64,000 nt of DNA from Botryotinia globosa (taxonomy: Eukaryota; Ascomycota; Leotiomycetes; Helotiales; Sclerotiniaceae). The stretch lies in contig RCSZ01000010.1 in assembly GCA_014898425.1 (NCBI GenBank), positions 1,922,001 through 1,986,000 of the forward strand, given 5' to 3'. The notes beneath the pieces are model-generated. The model worked only from the letters and a program-made list of their open reading frames with translations. It was not told where the DNA came from and did not search any database. Positions 48,561 through 60,634 of this stretch are shown piece by piece; positions within the stretch are counted from its first letter, which is position 1; each line of letters opens with the position of its first letter. A program made the position numbers and the translations under genes.

Positions 48561-51500
48561 AAAGGGGTTAGAAAAGATTAAAAAAATAGAAGAAAAGAAA
48601 AAAAATCGATCTAAAAGATTAAATCTAATAGCAAAGAAAGTAAATAGGGTATATTTATATTGCCCTAATACTATTTTAAGAGTTAAGATATATTAGATTA
48701 TTAAAAAGCTTACTATTCAATAAAAAAAGAAAACTAAAAAACTAAAAAAAGTTGAAAAGAAAGTTGAAAAGTAGAAGAAATATTTAGAGTTATAAAAGAA
48801 AGTTAGATAAAAGGAGGTTGATTATCAAATTTTATAAACTTTAAAAAATATAGTAAAAAAGTTTTTAAAGTATTCAAATTATTTATTAAAAAATATAAAA
48901 ATATTTCAAAATTTTCTTTTATATTAAATCTAATACTTTAAAAAACTATAAAGCTTTTAGATAATAAAGAAATTAATATTTTAATTAATCAAAAGAGAAG
49001 GGGTGGAAATTAGAATTAAAAGTGAAAAAGTGATTATAATATTTATAAGATTTAAAATTTAATTATTTTATAATTTAATATAAAGATATTATATTATATT
49101 ATAAATATTTTAAAGTTTAAATTTAATATTTTATAAATTCTAATTGTTATTAAATATTGAAGTTATAATGGTAATAAAATTATTAGAGTAGATAATAGCA
49201 ATGAATTAACTTAAGTATATTTTGTACAAAGACTTTTCATTATTTTTTCTAAATTATGAAAGATATAAAATTTATAAAAAGCGGATTGTTTTTGATATAA
49301 GGGTTTAAAATAAAAGATTAGATCTTTGAAATCTTTTGGAAAAGAAAGGGATTTGAAAAAAAGATTTGGGGTATAAAAAAATTTGAGCAAAGGATTCAGA
49401 ATATAAAATGAATTTGAGAATTTTCTATTATATAATTTTATATATTTTATAATTTTATAATTTTAATAGAATTTCCTTTCTTTATATTTTGTATTCTAAA
49501 AAATAATTTGTTTATATTTTATAGGACTAGAAATAATCTTTTATTATATTACTAACAAATCCTGGTTATTATAAAATGAAATTAAAAGATATTTCTATAC
49601 TTTTATAAAATAAAAAAATAAAAGAAATTCCTATACCTTTTATATTATAAATAACTGAAAAGATAAATAATAATGTTTCTTATATATTTATTATTTTATT
49701 AATAAATTACTAGATGTTTTATAAATCTAAGCCTTTTTTACAAGTAATATGATTATTTTAATAATATATTCTTATCTAATTAATATATAATTTATTATAA
49801 TTACTCCTTTATCTAATAATATTTCATTTATTATATTACATTTTATTATTAATTTATTAGGATTAATTATTTCTATTTGTTTTTATTATTCTAAATATAT
49901 CATTAATATTTTTATTGATAATTTTTATTATTTTGATAATAGTCTTTATACTTTTTATAATTATTATTATTATTAAAAGAAAATTTGTACTCTAATATTT
50001 ATTTGATATATTTTCGATATTAATTTTATATATCAAATCTATATATATTACAATATTATTTCAAAGAAAAGTATTGTAGAGAAAGCAAGCAATAATATTA
50101 TAATTCGATAAGGGGAATAATATATAAAAAGTATAAAGACTTTTTTTATATGAAGATTAAGCAAAAGGATATTTATAAATTTTAATTAATAAAAAAACTA
50201 GATTTTTTGATAATCAATAGATTAAATCAATTTAATAATTTAATAAAATATTTTGTAGATTCTTATTATTTTATAATTAATTCTTTCTTGTTTAGATTTC
50301 GAATATATTTATTAATATTTTAGAATTATAGAATATTCTATCTTTTTTAAATATTATTATATTAAATTCCATTATAAATCTTATTTCTTCAAAAGATTTA
50401 AATTATAAAAATAAATTTCTAATTTTTATAATATATTTTTGTATAATTTTTATAAATATTCTAATTATTCCACCCCTAGTTTTTATATCTATAACATCTA
50501 CAATTCCTATATTTTTTATATCTACATCTAGAAAACCTAATATATTTCTAATAATAACAAACTCATTAAACCCTACTTTTTATCAAATTATTAATAAAAT
50601 ATCAAATATTTCTCTTTTTTTTATTCATTATATAATATACAAAAAGTATAGAATTCAATTTTCTAAAACATTTCTTTTTTTTTGAAATCGAATAATGATA
50701 AATATTATAATAAATAAATAAAAATAATTAAAATACTCAAATTCTTTATTAAATTTCTATTGTCCTATTATATACAATTATTATACCTAAATTCAAAAAA
50801 TAATATTTGAAATATATTATATATAATATATTACAAAATTATTATCAATTTATTAATTATATCTTATTACTCGATGTCTTTTATTCCTTCTTTTATCTAT
50901 AAAATTCTTCAAATTACTCAATATAAAACTTTATTATCTATTTCTAATAATATACCAATATCTAATTGTTATATTCTAAATCTTATTAAAGATTTTGTTT
51001 TTGATTCGAAAACTTTATATTTCAATTAAAAAGTTTATATAAAAGAATCTAATAATCAAACAATTTTTTTTAAAAGATTTTATTAAATTAATAAAAATTT
51101 TAGTTATCAATTCAAAAGATTGTAAACTGTACTTGCTCAATTATTAATAAATTAATATAATAGTAATATTAAAAAAATAGAATTTCAGAATAATAAAAAT
51201 AAAATAAAAATGAGATTAATTTGTTAATTATAAAAGAAATATATAAATATAATAAAATAAATACTATTGATTTTAAATATCTTTCTTTTTTCAATAAATC
51301 TTTTAGAATAATAATATTAAAAATCTAATTCTACTATAAAATCCCTTTACTATATTAATATAATAATGATTTTACAATATTATTTGTATATTGATTAAAA
51401 ACAAACTTTTATAAAAAATAAAGTATTATAAAAAACTCAATATCAATTTTATAAATCTAATTCTAATAAAAATTTGACTAATATTGATTCTAAAACCTAT

Positions 51501-51875
51501 AAATTAATATTTAAAGCTTACAAAAAATATTAACAGAAATTAATACATCTAATAATAATATATAATATATCAATATCTAAAGAATTATATCCTCATTTTT
51601 ATTAAAATAAAAAATTATAGAAAAAAAAAGTAAATACAGCTTTATTAAAAAGTGATTTGCTTTTAAATATTAAATAGAATTCTATTATATTATAATTTTC
51701 CTTTTTTTCTAATTTTATATTAATAATTTTTTTTTCTATTATATTCTTTTAATACTCTTTTTAAATTATAAAAATGATAAAAAACTTTTGATATATTTTC
51801 TATTAATTGATAGCTCTTTTATCAAATCAAATATTAAAAGCCTTTTCTTCTTTTTTTATATATTATAATTCATTC
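48561..51875. other. AT-rich degenerate transposon remains
   Basis: 48570-48990 reads as Lys-rich on the plus strand with stops, possibly the tail of a transposon protein. A pair of inverted motifs (GGGGTGGAAATTAGAAT near 49001, reverse complement near 50457-50476) may be the ends of a 1.47-kb TIR element. Nothing else is recognisable. Confidence 0.4.
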
Positions 51876-52035
51876 TGTGAGGACTGTGAAACTAAAACGG
51901 AGTTGTCTTAATGGTTTAGTTATTAATAAAGATCTAAGAGGAAGTTGGAAGCGAGGCTTCCAACTTATACTTGAAAACTAGCTAAAATGGCTAGTATAGC
52001 CGGTCACGTGCATATAGGGTCCGTGCGCCCTCACA
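51876..52035. repeat. Solo LTR of family B
   Basis: 160 bp, TGTGAGG...CCTCACA, flanked by CATTC (51871-51875, 52036-52040). It retains many CpA/TpG sites that are lost in the LTRs at 39436 and 48396, so it is younger or escaped RIP through short length. Confidence 0.92.
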
Positions 52036-53309
52036 CATTCCATTTTATATTCAAAATAATTATCTATTTCTTTCGATAATAATAGATTTATAATATCTAA
52101 TTATTTATATTATAATTTTAATAAAAAGATATAGAAAATATTATAGATTTTATAGGTTAATAGCAATTTAAGTTTGCATATTTAATTATTAATTTTTATA
52201 TTTATTATGAAAAAAAAAAGCTCATAAATCTAGTTAAAAATTTCTTTTTCAATCAAAACTATTTGATATTCTAAATATTTAATATTACTTTATTTCTAAT
52301 ATTATATTAATATAAGATTGCATTTTTGGTTTTATTTGTTTTTCAATTAATAACTATTTATTATAATTCTTTAAAAAATTTTTTTATTAAATAAAGCGAT
52401 TCGTTTATATATAATTAATACTCTTCTTATAATATCGATTTCCTGATTAATATAACTAAAAATAGATAAGAATTTATTTATTATTTAAAAAAAATCTTTT
52501 TAATATAATATTATATTATATTATATATAAGTTCTATAAATAATAATAGTAATATTCAATTATCTTGATAATAGTTGATATAATAATTAATATAATGAAT
52601 TAGATTTTGATTTTGCCTTTCTATTTGTTTATTAATTTGTAAATAAAATACTATCAAAAGTTTGTATTATATTTTTAAATAAAATAAAAAACTATTCTAA
52701 AACTTATTTGCAAATTATAATCTTTTATTTGAAATAATACTCTTTAAACCCCAAAAACCTTGAATATACTTTATATTAATATTTATATTAATTCTAATAA
52801 TATAATCAATTTAATTATAAAGATATATTAAATAAACTTTGTAAATCTATTTACAATTATTAAAATTATATTATAAACATATTTGTCTAATTTAAATAGA
52901 AATGAATTTATAATGAAATCTATAATTATCTTTTTCTAAAATTTGTAAAATATAAAAAGAGTTTGCAATCCATTATATAATTTATATCTGAATATGATTT
53001 TTGATATCTTTTTGTGAAGAATATGGGGTTCCGGTTATCTCATCCTCAGACTACACAGTAATTACATAATTCTTTTTGGTCTTGATTTCGAGGCAGGGGT
53101 TTTACAAAGGATTATTACTATAAGATCTAAAATTATTTGATTTCAGTTTTGATATGAAAATTAATAATTCATTATTTTTCGATTTTTCAATTAATAATGT
53201 TAAATTACACAATCATTATAAAACTCTATTGTAATTTTATATTATATAGATAGCTTTTCTCATTATTTTCATTTAATTTTTATTATTATAACTTTATTTG
53301 ATTATATAT
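52036..53309. other. AT-rich degenerate DNA
   Basis: No recognisable gene or repeat end. A short normal-composition stretch at 53020-53105 (GGGGTTCCGGTTATCTCATC region) may be the edge of a less decayed element. Confidence 0.45.
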
Positions 53310-53311
53310 AT

Positions 53312-53402
53312 ACGAGCTTTTTTCGGCCCTTCGGGGCTAAAAATAACAACGGGCTCGCTAACGCTCTCCGTAGTTATTTTTCACGCCCCTCAGGACCTAC
53401 GT
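53312..53402. repeat. GC-rich double hairpin
   Basis: About 90 bp of GC-rich sequence in AT-rich surroundings. CGGCCCTTCGGGGC forms a small hairpin. CTAAAAATAAC (53338-53348) pairs with GTTATTTTTC further right, with CGCTAACGCT in the loop. It could be a MITE-like hairpin or GC-cluster type repeat. No duplication was identified at its edges. Confidence 0.65.
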
Positions 53403-53459
53403 TTATATTTGTATTATATAGCTTTTAGAATTCTAAAAATAAATAAGATTTATATTTTT

Positions 53460-53460
<1 letters not shown>

Positions 53461-53513
<53 letters not shown>
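53461..53513. repeat. (TAA)n microsatellite
   Basis: About 17 uninterrupted trinucleotide copies. In one plus frame it encodes poly-Asn, but no gene is attached. Confidence 0.93.
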
Positions 53514-53559
53514 CTTTATTAACCTCTAGCTTTTAGCTTATATAAAAATATTAAAGGTA

Positions 53560-53930
53560 TAATTAAACCTCAAAATCTTATAAACCTCAAAACCTCAAAA
53601 CCTTATAAATCTTATAATTCTTTTTCTAATTCTTTTTCTAATTCTTTTTTTTCTAATTCTTTTTTATTTTTATTTTTGATTCTTTTTTTATTTTTATTTT
53701 TAATTCTTTTTTTATTTTTATTTTTAATTCTTTTTTTTAATTATTTTTTAATACTCTATTTAATTATTTTTCTAATTTCTATTATTTTAATTTCTATTTC
53801 TCTAATTTCTATTTCTCTAATAAATCTAATAAATCTAATAAATCTAATAAATCTAATAAATCTAATAAATCTAATCCCTTTTCTTTTCTTTCTAATCTCT
53901 TCTCTTATCTCTCTTATTACTAATCAAATC
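53560..53930. repeat. Series of low-complexity tandem repeats
   Basis: CCTCAAAAC (53567-53600), TTCTTTTTCTAA (around 53620-53660), TTTTTATTTTTATTTT (53660-53735) and CTAATAAAT, a 9-bp array at about 53817-53875. Together they keep an 85-codon plus frame open (53676-53933), which is an artefact of repetition. Confidence 0.8.
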
Positions 53931-54154
53931 TGAATCAATCAGAATTATATTAACAACTTTTTATCGAACTTTTTATTACAAAATCAATTAAACAATTAAT
54001 ATATTAATAACAACTCTTTTTTTTTATATAAAAATAATATTATTTAAAAGCTATTAATATAAAGAATATAAAAATATCAATTAATTATATTTTATAAATT
54101 ATTTATAATTATTATATTTATTAATAATAATATCTAATCTAGATTAGGATTTTG

Positions 54155-54316
54155 ATATTCGCTACACAGACTTTACATACTTTCTAGACCAATCAGTTTC
54201 CAGTTATAAACCGTGTTTTAAATCCTATATGTTAGGGATTCGCCGCACAAACCTTACATACTTTCTAGACCAATCAGCTTCCAGTTATGAACCGTGTTTT
54301 AAATCCTATATATTAG
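54155..54316. repeat. 81-bp tandem repeat, two copies
   Basis: The unit includes TTACATACTTTCTAGACC and CCGTGTTTTAAATCC; starts of matching motifs are at 54173 and 54254. The two copies differ by a few transitions. 81 is a multiple of three. Part of a longer repeat or a duplicated LTR segment; origin unknown. Confidence 0.85.
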
Positions 54317-55091
54317 GGATATATCGAAAATATATATTTTTGAAACCCAATATTTTAATAAAAGAAGCACTCACCCTTTTCAAAATCAATTATTACTATC
54401 ATTCTTATTAAATATATATATATCCCAAAGATTCTATTATCCATTTTATTCTTTTTATATAAATAGAATTCTAAATAATAAAGATTATTAATGATTTCAA
54501 AAAGGTTAGATACTCTTAGCTTTAAAATTCAATTTTTATTTGGAATCCAAATACTTTAAATTTAAGATATTCAATCCAATTTCAACCTCCATCAACAATA
54601 TAACCTCAATATCATTGATTTAATTGAGATAAAAGCTTAGAATATATTTAACTCAATAAAATAATTCGAATAATATTATTCTTAATATTAATATTGATAA
54701 AATAAAATTATTAAAAATAATTTATCTAATTTCAAAAAAATTCTTTCAAATCATTCTACATTATTATTACAATTCTAATCAATTCGATACAAATTTAAAT
54801 AATAATATCAATTGAACTCTTTCAAATACTTTAATTAGTTTTTCAATAAATAGTAATTAAAAGAATAAAAAATATTATTGAAGTACTCTCACCAGATAGG
54901 TTCGATTTCTTATTAAAAATGCAATTAAAAACTTTTAGATTTTTGAGGAAATAAACATCCCCCCCAATCCCTAATTAATTCTGATTAATTCTGATTAATC
55001 AAAAAAACTTAATTATTAATAAATTACAATACTATTAAAAAGATCAAGATATTATTTAGAATTCAATGAAATACATTTTATTAATAAAAAG
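54317..55091. other. AT-rich degenerate DNA
   Basis: No recognisable feature. It ends at the left LTR of the copia element. Confidence 0.45.
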
Positions 55092-55220
55092 TGTTTGAAA
55101 GTGAGATAAGGTTCCGGTGGAATGCCGGCTGAGGCCGGAGGTCACGCTTATATAGTATATCATGTGATATAGTAATAAACCGGGTCCCTTCGGGCCCGAT
55201 AAGGGCTTTATAGGTACTCA
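55092..55220 (+). repeat. LTR of copia element, left copy
   Basis: About 129 bp, starts TGTTTGAAAG, ends GGTACTCA. It is GC-rich (CCGGTGGAATGCCGGCTGAGG; hairpin CGGGTCCCTTCGGGCCCG) compared with the AT-decayed right copy. The right boundary is inferred from the CA dinucleotide only. Confidence 0.7.
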
Positions 55221-56128
55221 AAATATCTATATATATTACTCTTTAAATAATAGATAATAAAGGAAAAAAATAATTCAATTTTTTTTATAATATTATATGA
55301 TTTAGCAAAATAATGAGTTTGATAAGTATTTGAATTACAAAATATTTTTTCAAAAAACCTTTGGATAGCTTATATGAATTTATAAAACTGAAATATATAT
55401 ATTATACTTCTATTCTTTTATAATCACTTTTTATTACTCGTTTTCTTTCTTTAATATAACTTTATTAATTTTTCGCAAAATTATATTTAACATTAAACTT
55501 CTATAATAGAAATTAAATTAATTGCTCTTCTCAATAATAAAGAAAATTATAAGGATATTTTTCTAAATAATTATATCAAATAAATTAAATAGTATAAAGA
55601 ATTAAAAAGAAAAAATAAATTTTAAAGATTGGGAAATATATCGAATTTGATAAGAGTATTGATAAAATTGATTTTCCTCTAAAATCTATTCAATCAAAAT
55701 TATTTGTAGTTATATTTTAATTGAAATTATTTATTATTGAATCTACAAATCAAAATAATATTGTTATTAAAGAAACTATAAAAGATATAAATATATTTTT
55801 ATTTCAAAGATATTTTGAAAAACAAAAATAATTATAATTTTTTATAGAATAATAATTTTTAGATATACAAAATCGGATTTGATATATAAATTCGAAATAA
55901 AAAAGAGTATAATATAATCAAAATATAAAACATTAAATCAATATTAATTGTTATATTAATAAGGGTATAAAATATATCAATTATTAATAATAGATTATAT
56001 TTTATAAAAGTATTTGTAATAATATTTTAAAAAGAATTATAATTACTTGATAACAAAATATAAGAATTAGTATATTTCAGATATGCTAAGGTTATTAATA
56101 AGGTTAGGTATATTTATATATCGATAGT

Positions 56129-56268
56129 TGTCACGTGCATGAAACCAATTCACATGGAACCAAATAGAAGTTGTAAGCTTTACTACTACGCCACGCACGC
56201 AATCTGGCCAAAAGGCACAGTATCAGGGATTGAACCTAATAGCTTACTACTATATATATATCCTAACA
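56129..56268 (-). repeat. Solo LTR, family D, nested in copia element
   Basis: 140 bp, flanked by ATAGT on both sides (56124-56128, 56269-56273). Its reverse complement, TGTTAGGATATA...CACGTGACA, matches the LTRs at 62335 and 62749. It is almost free of RIP. It holds a pol III B-box-like GGTTCAATCCC and an A-box-like TGGCGTAGTAGT, in the wrong order for a tRNA. Confidence 0.9.
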
Positions 56269-56883
56269 ATAGTGAAATAATATTAGAAGTAAATCGAAGT
56301 ATATTATAAGGTAATAAAGTATAATATTTCAAAAATCATTGGAATGTTGGGTGTTAAATCCTTTCTGATTATAATTGTAATTAGATTTATATTAAAATGA
56401 GTAAATTCAAAGTTTTGAAGTGTTGTTATAGTATAATTTCGAAATTTTAATATAATATCTTTATAAAAATATGGGAATATTTTCGGAATATTTGTAATTA
56501 TTTTTCTTTATATAATATTAGTTAAGGGAAAAAGTGAGGATAGTGTAAATCAATATTCGATATTTCATTTTGATTTAATTAATACAAATGTATTTAGATT
56601 ATATGTATATATTAAACCTAGTAAAAAACTTTATAAATGGTTTAGTATCAAATGTTATTGATTAGAATATATATTTATTGGATTTAGTTTAAAGCTGATT
56701 ATAAATATATTTATTGATTAAAATATAAAGAAGATATTCGATAGAGTTTAATTGAACAAATTCAAAAACAATTGAGTTATTTGAAGAAAAAAAGGATGAT
56801 TAAAATTTTATATTAAGAAAAAGAAATAAAAACTTTATTCCTTTTTTATAGGATAGATAGATATTATTATAGTTATTCTAAAT

Positions 56884-57183
56884 TTGAATGATTTTGAAAA
56901 GATTGAATTATTTGTTGATATTTATTCCATTTTCAAATTGACTAATCATTTATTATTGATATTTATTTTGATAAATAATTATAATACAATGTATATTATA
57001 AATGATAAGAATTTGTTTGTAAAAGAATTATATCGAAAGTTTAAGAATAAAAGGAAAATCTATATAGAATTTTTATTCTTTTTAATTAAAGATTATAATA
57101 TAAGAATAATTGAGAATTATTTTAAAGATAATATAAAATTGAATATAAGAAATTTGATTCTCAAAAATATTATTTATATTTAA
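56884..57183 (+). pseudogene. Copia aspartic protease relic
   Basis: A 99-codon open stretch. It matches the copia protease region in pattern: a decayed DSGAT-type site at the NNYNT position, then IINDKNLFV (for the H-x-x-N-D-x-x-L-F block), a DYNIRIIE (for GYG-type) block, and NLILKNIIYI (for the L-x-x-VLYVP block). The catalytic Asp is already changed to Asn by a G-to-A-type mutation. The stop at 57181 lies at the expected Pro/Gln of the next block. Confidence 0.75.
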
Positions 57184-57639
57184 AATTTCAATAATAATAT
57201 TATTTCTAAAGCAATTCTTAATAAAATAAGAATTTAGTATTACAATCTGAATTATATATTGAAGGAAAAAAAGATATTTAAACAAAAGTAAAATAATTAA
57301 AAAGTTGGAATATAAATTTACAATTATCTTTTTTGAATATAAATCTTTATACTCTTATTCGTTTCTTTATATATTCTGAATAATCCAATCGATATTTTAA
57401 TATATCTAATAATTATAAAACAAATGTTGAAATAATTTAAATAATAAAAAGGAGAATATTTAAAATCGAGAAGTAATTCAAATAATCTTTAATATAAGTA
57501 TATAAGTCATTTAGATTAATAAATATTAGAATATTTGATTTATTCAACAAAAAATATTAAGATTATAAGAATATTTTGTATTAAATATATATATTATTCA
57601 ATGGTTTATACAAAATAAATAATATCTTATTAATTAAGC

Positions 57640-58060
57640 TTACAATTATTAATTAAATCCTTTTGAAAAATATTTTAGAATCTTTTTGATTTCGAGGTTG
57701 ATTATAATAAATCATTTTGGCTATTACTAATCAAGAATGAATTTAATAAGAAGATTTTCTTCTTTCTTTTATTATAATAAACTCTTATATATATTTACAA
57801 AACTATTCAAAACTTTGATATTTTTGTAAAAAAACAATATAGATTATCAATCTATATTTTATATTTTAATAATAATATTTTAGTTATAAGTATTAATAAA
57901 GAAACAAAATATTAGAAATAAATATGAGAATAGAATATAGATCTTAAACTCATTTTTATTTATATCTATAAATCGAATAGTAATATTAAGAGAGCAGAAT
58001 AAAAAATATATACTAAAGCAATTGCAATACAAAAGGAAATCAATCTTTCTTTAGATCTTT
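57640..58060 (+). pseudogene. Copia integrase core relic
   Basis: Stop-interrupted plus-strand frame with a recognisable order of blocks. A phenylalanine/serine-rich stretch (RRFSSFFYYNKLLYIF) is followed by a segment around 57960-58010 reading SNSNIKRAE, for the S-x-x-NG-x-AER block of copia integrases. Identification is by pattern only. Confidence 0.6.
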
Positions 58061-59724
58061 AATTAAAGAATATATTAATAACAATTTATTTATATAATAT
58101 CAATCCCTCAAAAATATTAGATTAAAAATCCCTAAATAAGAAATTAGACTTATAATTCTATAAATACTTCAGATATTATAATCCAATAATCATTTAGAAA
58201 ATTATATCTAATCTATAATTAAATTAGAATAGAATTTATATATATAAATATAAAACATATTTACTTTTTAAAAATAAAAAAACTAGAAAATATATAAAAG
58301 ATTTCAAAATTCGTTTATATAAATCTATTAGACTTTTTATTAGATATATAAATACAAATATATATTATATTTAAATATTACAATTCAAATAAATCATTAC
58401 AATAAGAAATATAATATTTAATAAAAATATTTTTTTCTTATCAATCGAAAATCTTAATAATAAAATAAATATTAATATTATAAAAATATTATTGAACTAT
58501 TAAAAAATAATAAAATCGAGAAATAATCTTTTATAATAAAATATAAAGATAAATTAATCTTGAATAATTTAAATAAAGAATTAATAGATTCGAAAACAAA
58601 AAATACTTTATCTATTAGAGAATTTGTTTTTAATAAAAATCTAAATTCAAAAGTAAATAAGATATAAGTACTCTTAATAAGATTAATAATTTTTAAAAAT
58701 ACTCCAAAATTAATCAATATTAATTAAAATGAATTTACAATAAGGAAGATTATTTTATAATTATTAGAATATAAGTGTCTAATAATTTGAAATAATAGAA
58801 AAGATTTCAAAAAGGAAAAGCAAATTTTTGATTATATAAATATCCCTATATATTCAATTATAAAACTATTATTAATTGTTTATAATCTAATTATACTTTT
58901 ATTTCGAAATAAAAGTTTAGAGCTAGAAAATAAGTGTTATAAATGAATTATTTATATAAAAAAACCCTGAGTTACAATATTGTAATTAATATTATTAGTT
59001 GGAAGGGTTTAGATTAGAATCCAAATTATCATTGAAAAAAGATCAAAAGTCAAAGTTATATAAAAAATTATATAAAAAAAGAGAGCTAATTTGTTGATCA
59101 ATTCTATTCTCAATATAATTTTTGATAAAAAGATAAGAGTTATCCTGGATTTAAAACCTTTGAATATCGAAATAGAAAAGGATAAGTTTATTGATTATTT
59201 TAATGTAATTAAAGAAGAAAACTTTTATATAAAATTATTATTATAATAATTAAGTAAGAATAGAATATTATTCTTTTTAATATTTTTCAATAGTATTATT
59301 ATATCTAATTAATTTAGATAGATATTTAAAAATAATATTAATTTAAAAGATAAGATATTAATAATTATATATATAATTATTACTATATTTATATAACAAT
59401 TTGGAAAGAAAAGTTTAGATATTATATTTAGAGTATTTAATTCTGAATTATTAATTGCTTTTATTTTGATATTGAAAAAAGACTTTTTGGATTCGAATAA
59501 AGTTTTATTAATTTTATATGTATATATAATATTATTATCAAAAAAGTCGATCAGATATATAAAATTAAAGAAATATATTTTCGAAATATATTTCAAGTAT
59601 ATAATGAAATTAGAGATTTGAAGACTCAAAAATATAAATTATTAAAAAATCATTAAAAAATCAAAGGCTTGAATATACTCATTATTTTTGAAATAAATAT
59701 ATAATTACAAATTAGATTTGAACA

Positions 59725-60030
59725 ATGATTTGAAAAGATATAAGATTAGATTAATAGTATATAGAGATTTATAAAATCCTCCAATTATTAAGATTATTTT
59801 TATTACTATACTAATAACAATATTATTTCGAATAAGAATAATGCTTATAGTATAAAAAGATTTAAAAATAAAGCAATTTGATATAATAAATATATTCAAA
59901 TTGAATACCTCCAAACCTATTATTTGCTTTTTATCAAATAATTTCAAATAACTAAATATAACTATAAAAATAAATCAGATTTTATATAATCTTAAAGATT
60001 TTATAACATTTTGATACAAAAAATTCATAT
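59725..60030 (+). pseudogene. Copia reverse transcriptase relic
   Basis: One frame keeps the order of copia RT: KRYKIRLIVYRDL (for the RYKARLVA-RG block), then NPP, a hydrophobic stretch, KDLKIKQFDIINIF (for the QxDV-x-x-AFL block), and further on QILYNLKD and a YKKFISKL block (for ALYGLK and W-Y). Stops fall where Gln or Trp codons are expected, which fits C-to-T/G-to-A decay. The YVDD-type motif is no longer intact near 60100. Confidence 0.82.
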
Positions 60031-60604
60031 CGAAACTGAAATACTAAGATTTAGAAAACAATAAAAGAACCTATATATTTATTATATCAAAAAAAAATTA
60101 AGATTATCATTTTTTATAAATAATTATCTTATAATATATATATATATATATATAAAATGGAAAAAAAGTTTATTAAATAATAATTGGATTTGAGTATTAT
60201 TATATATTAAAAGAATTAAATAATATTAAATAATTCTTAGGGATTTGAATAATAAAGAATAGAAGCCTAAGAAAACTATAGTTTATTTATAATATTTATA
60301 TTAAAAAAATTATAAAAATATTCAATTTTATTAAAAAAAAAATTCATTAATATCCTTATTTTATTACAATTTGTTTTGATATAAAGGATAATCATTTGAA
60401 AGGAATATTAAAAGGTTTTAAGAATTAATTGAATCTATTCTTTACTCTATTATTATAATCTAAATAAATATAGTATTTACTGTAAGCAAATTATTATAAT
60501 TTTTGAGAAACCCAAGTTCTATTTATTTAATAATTATATCAAAAGAAATGTTTAATTTCTAAAATATTAGATTCTTATCAAAGGAATATATTAGAAATAA
60601 TAGT

Positions 60605-60634
60605 AATATAATATAATATAATATAATATAATAT
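60605..60634. repeat. (AATAT)n microsatellite
   Basis: Six copies of a 5-bp unit inside the copia element. Confidence 0.85.

Noticed and set aside
53298..53522. 74-codon frame with poly-Asn
   Set aside because: Made of the GC hairpin plus the TAA microsatellite; no gene context.
56129..56268. tRNA gene
   Set aside because: A- and B-box-like motifs are in the wrong order and spacing, no cloverleaf forms, and the segment is an LTR with target duplication.
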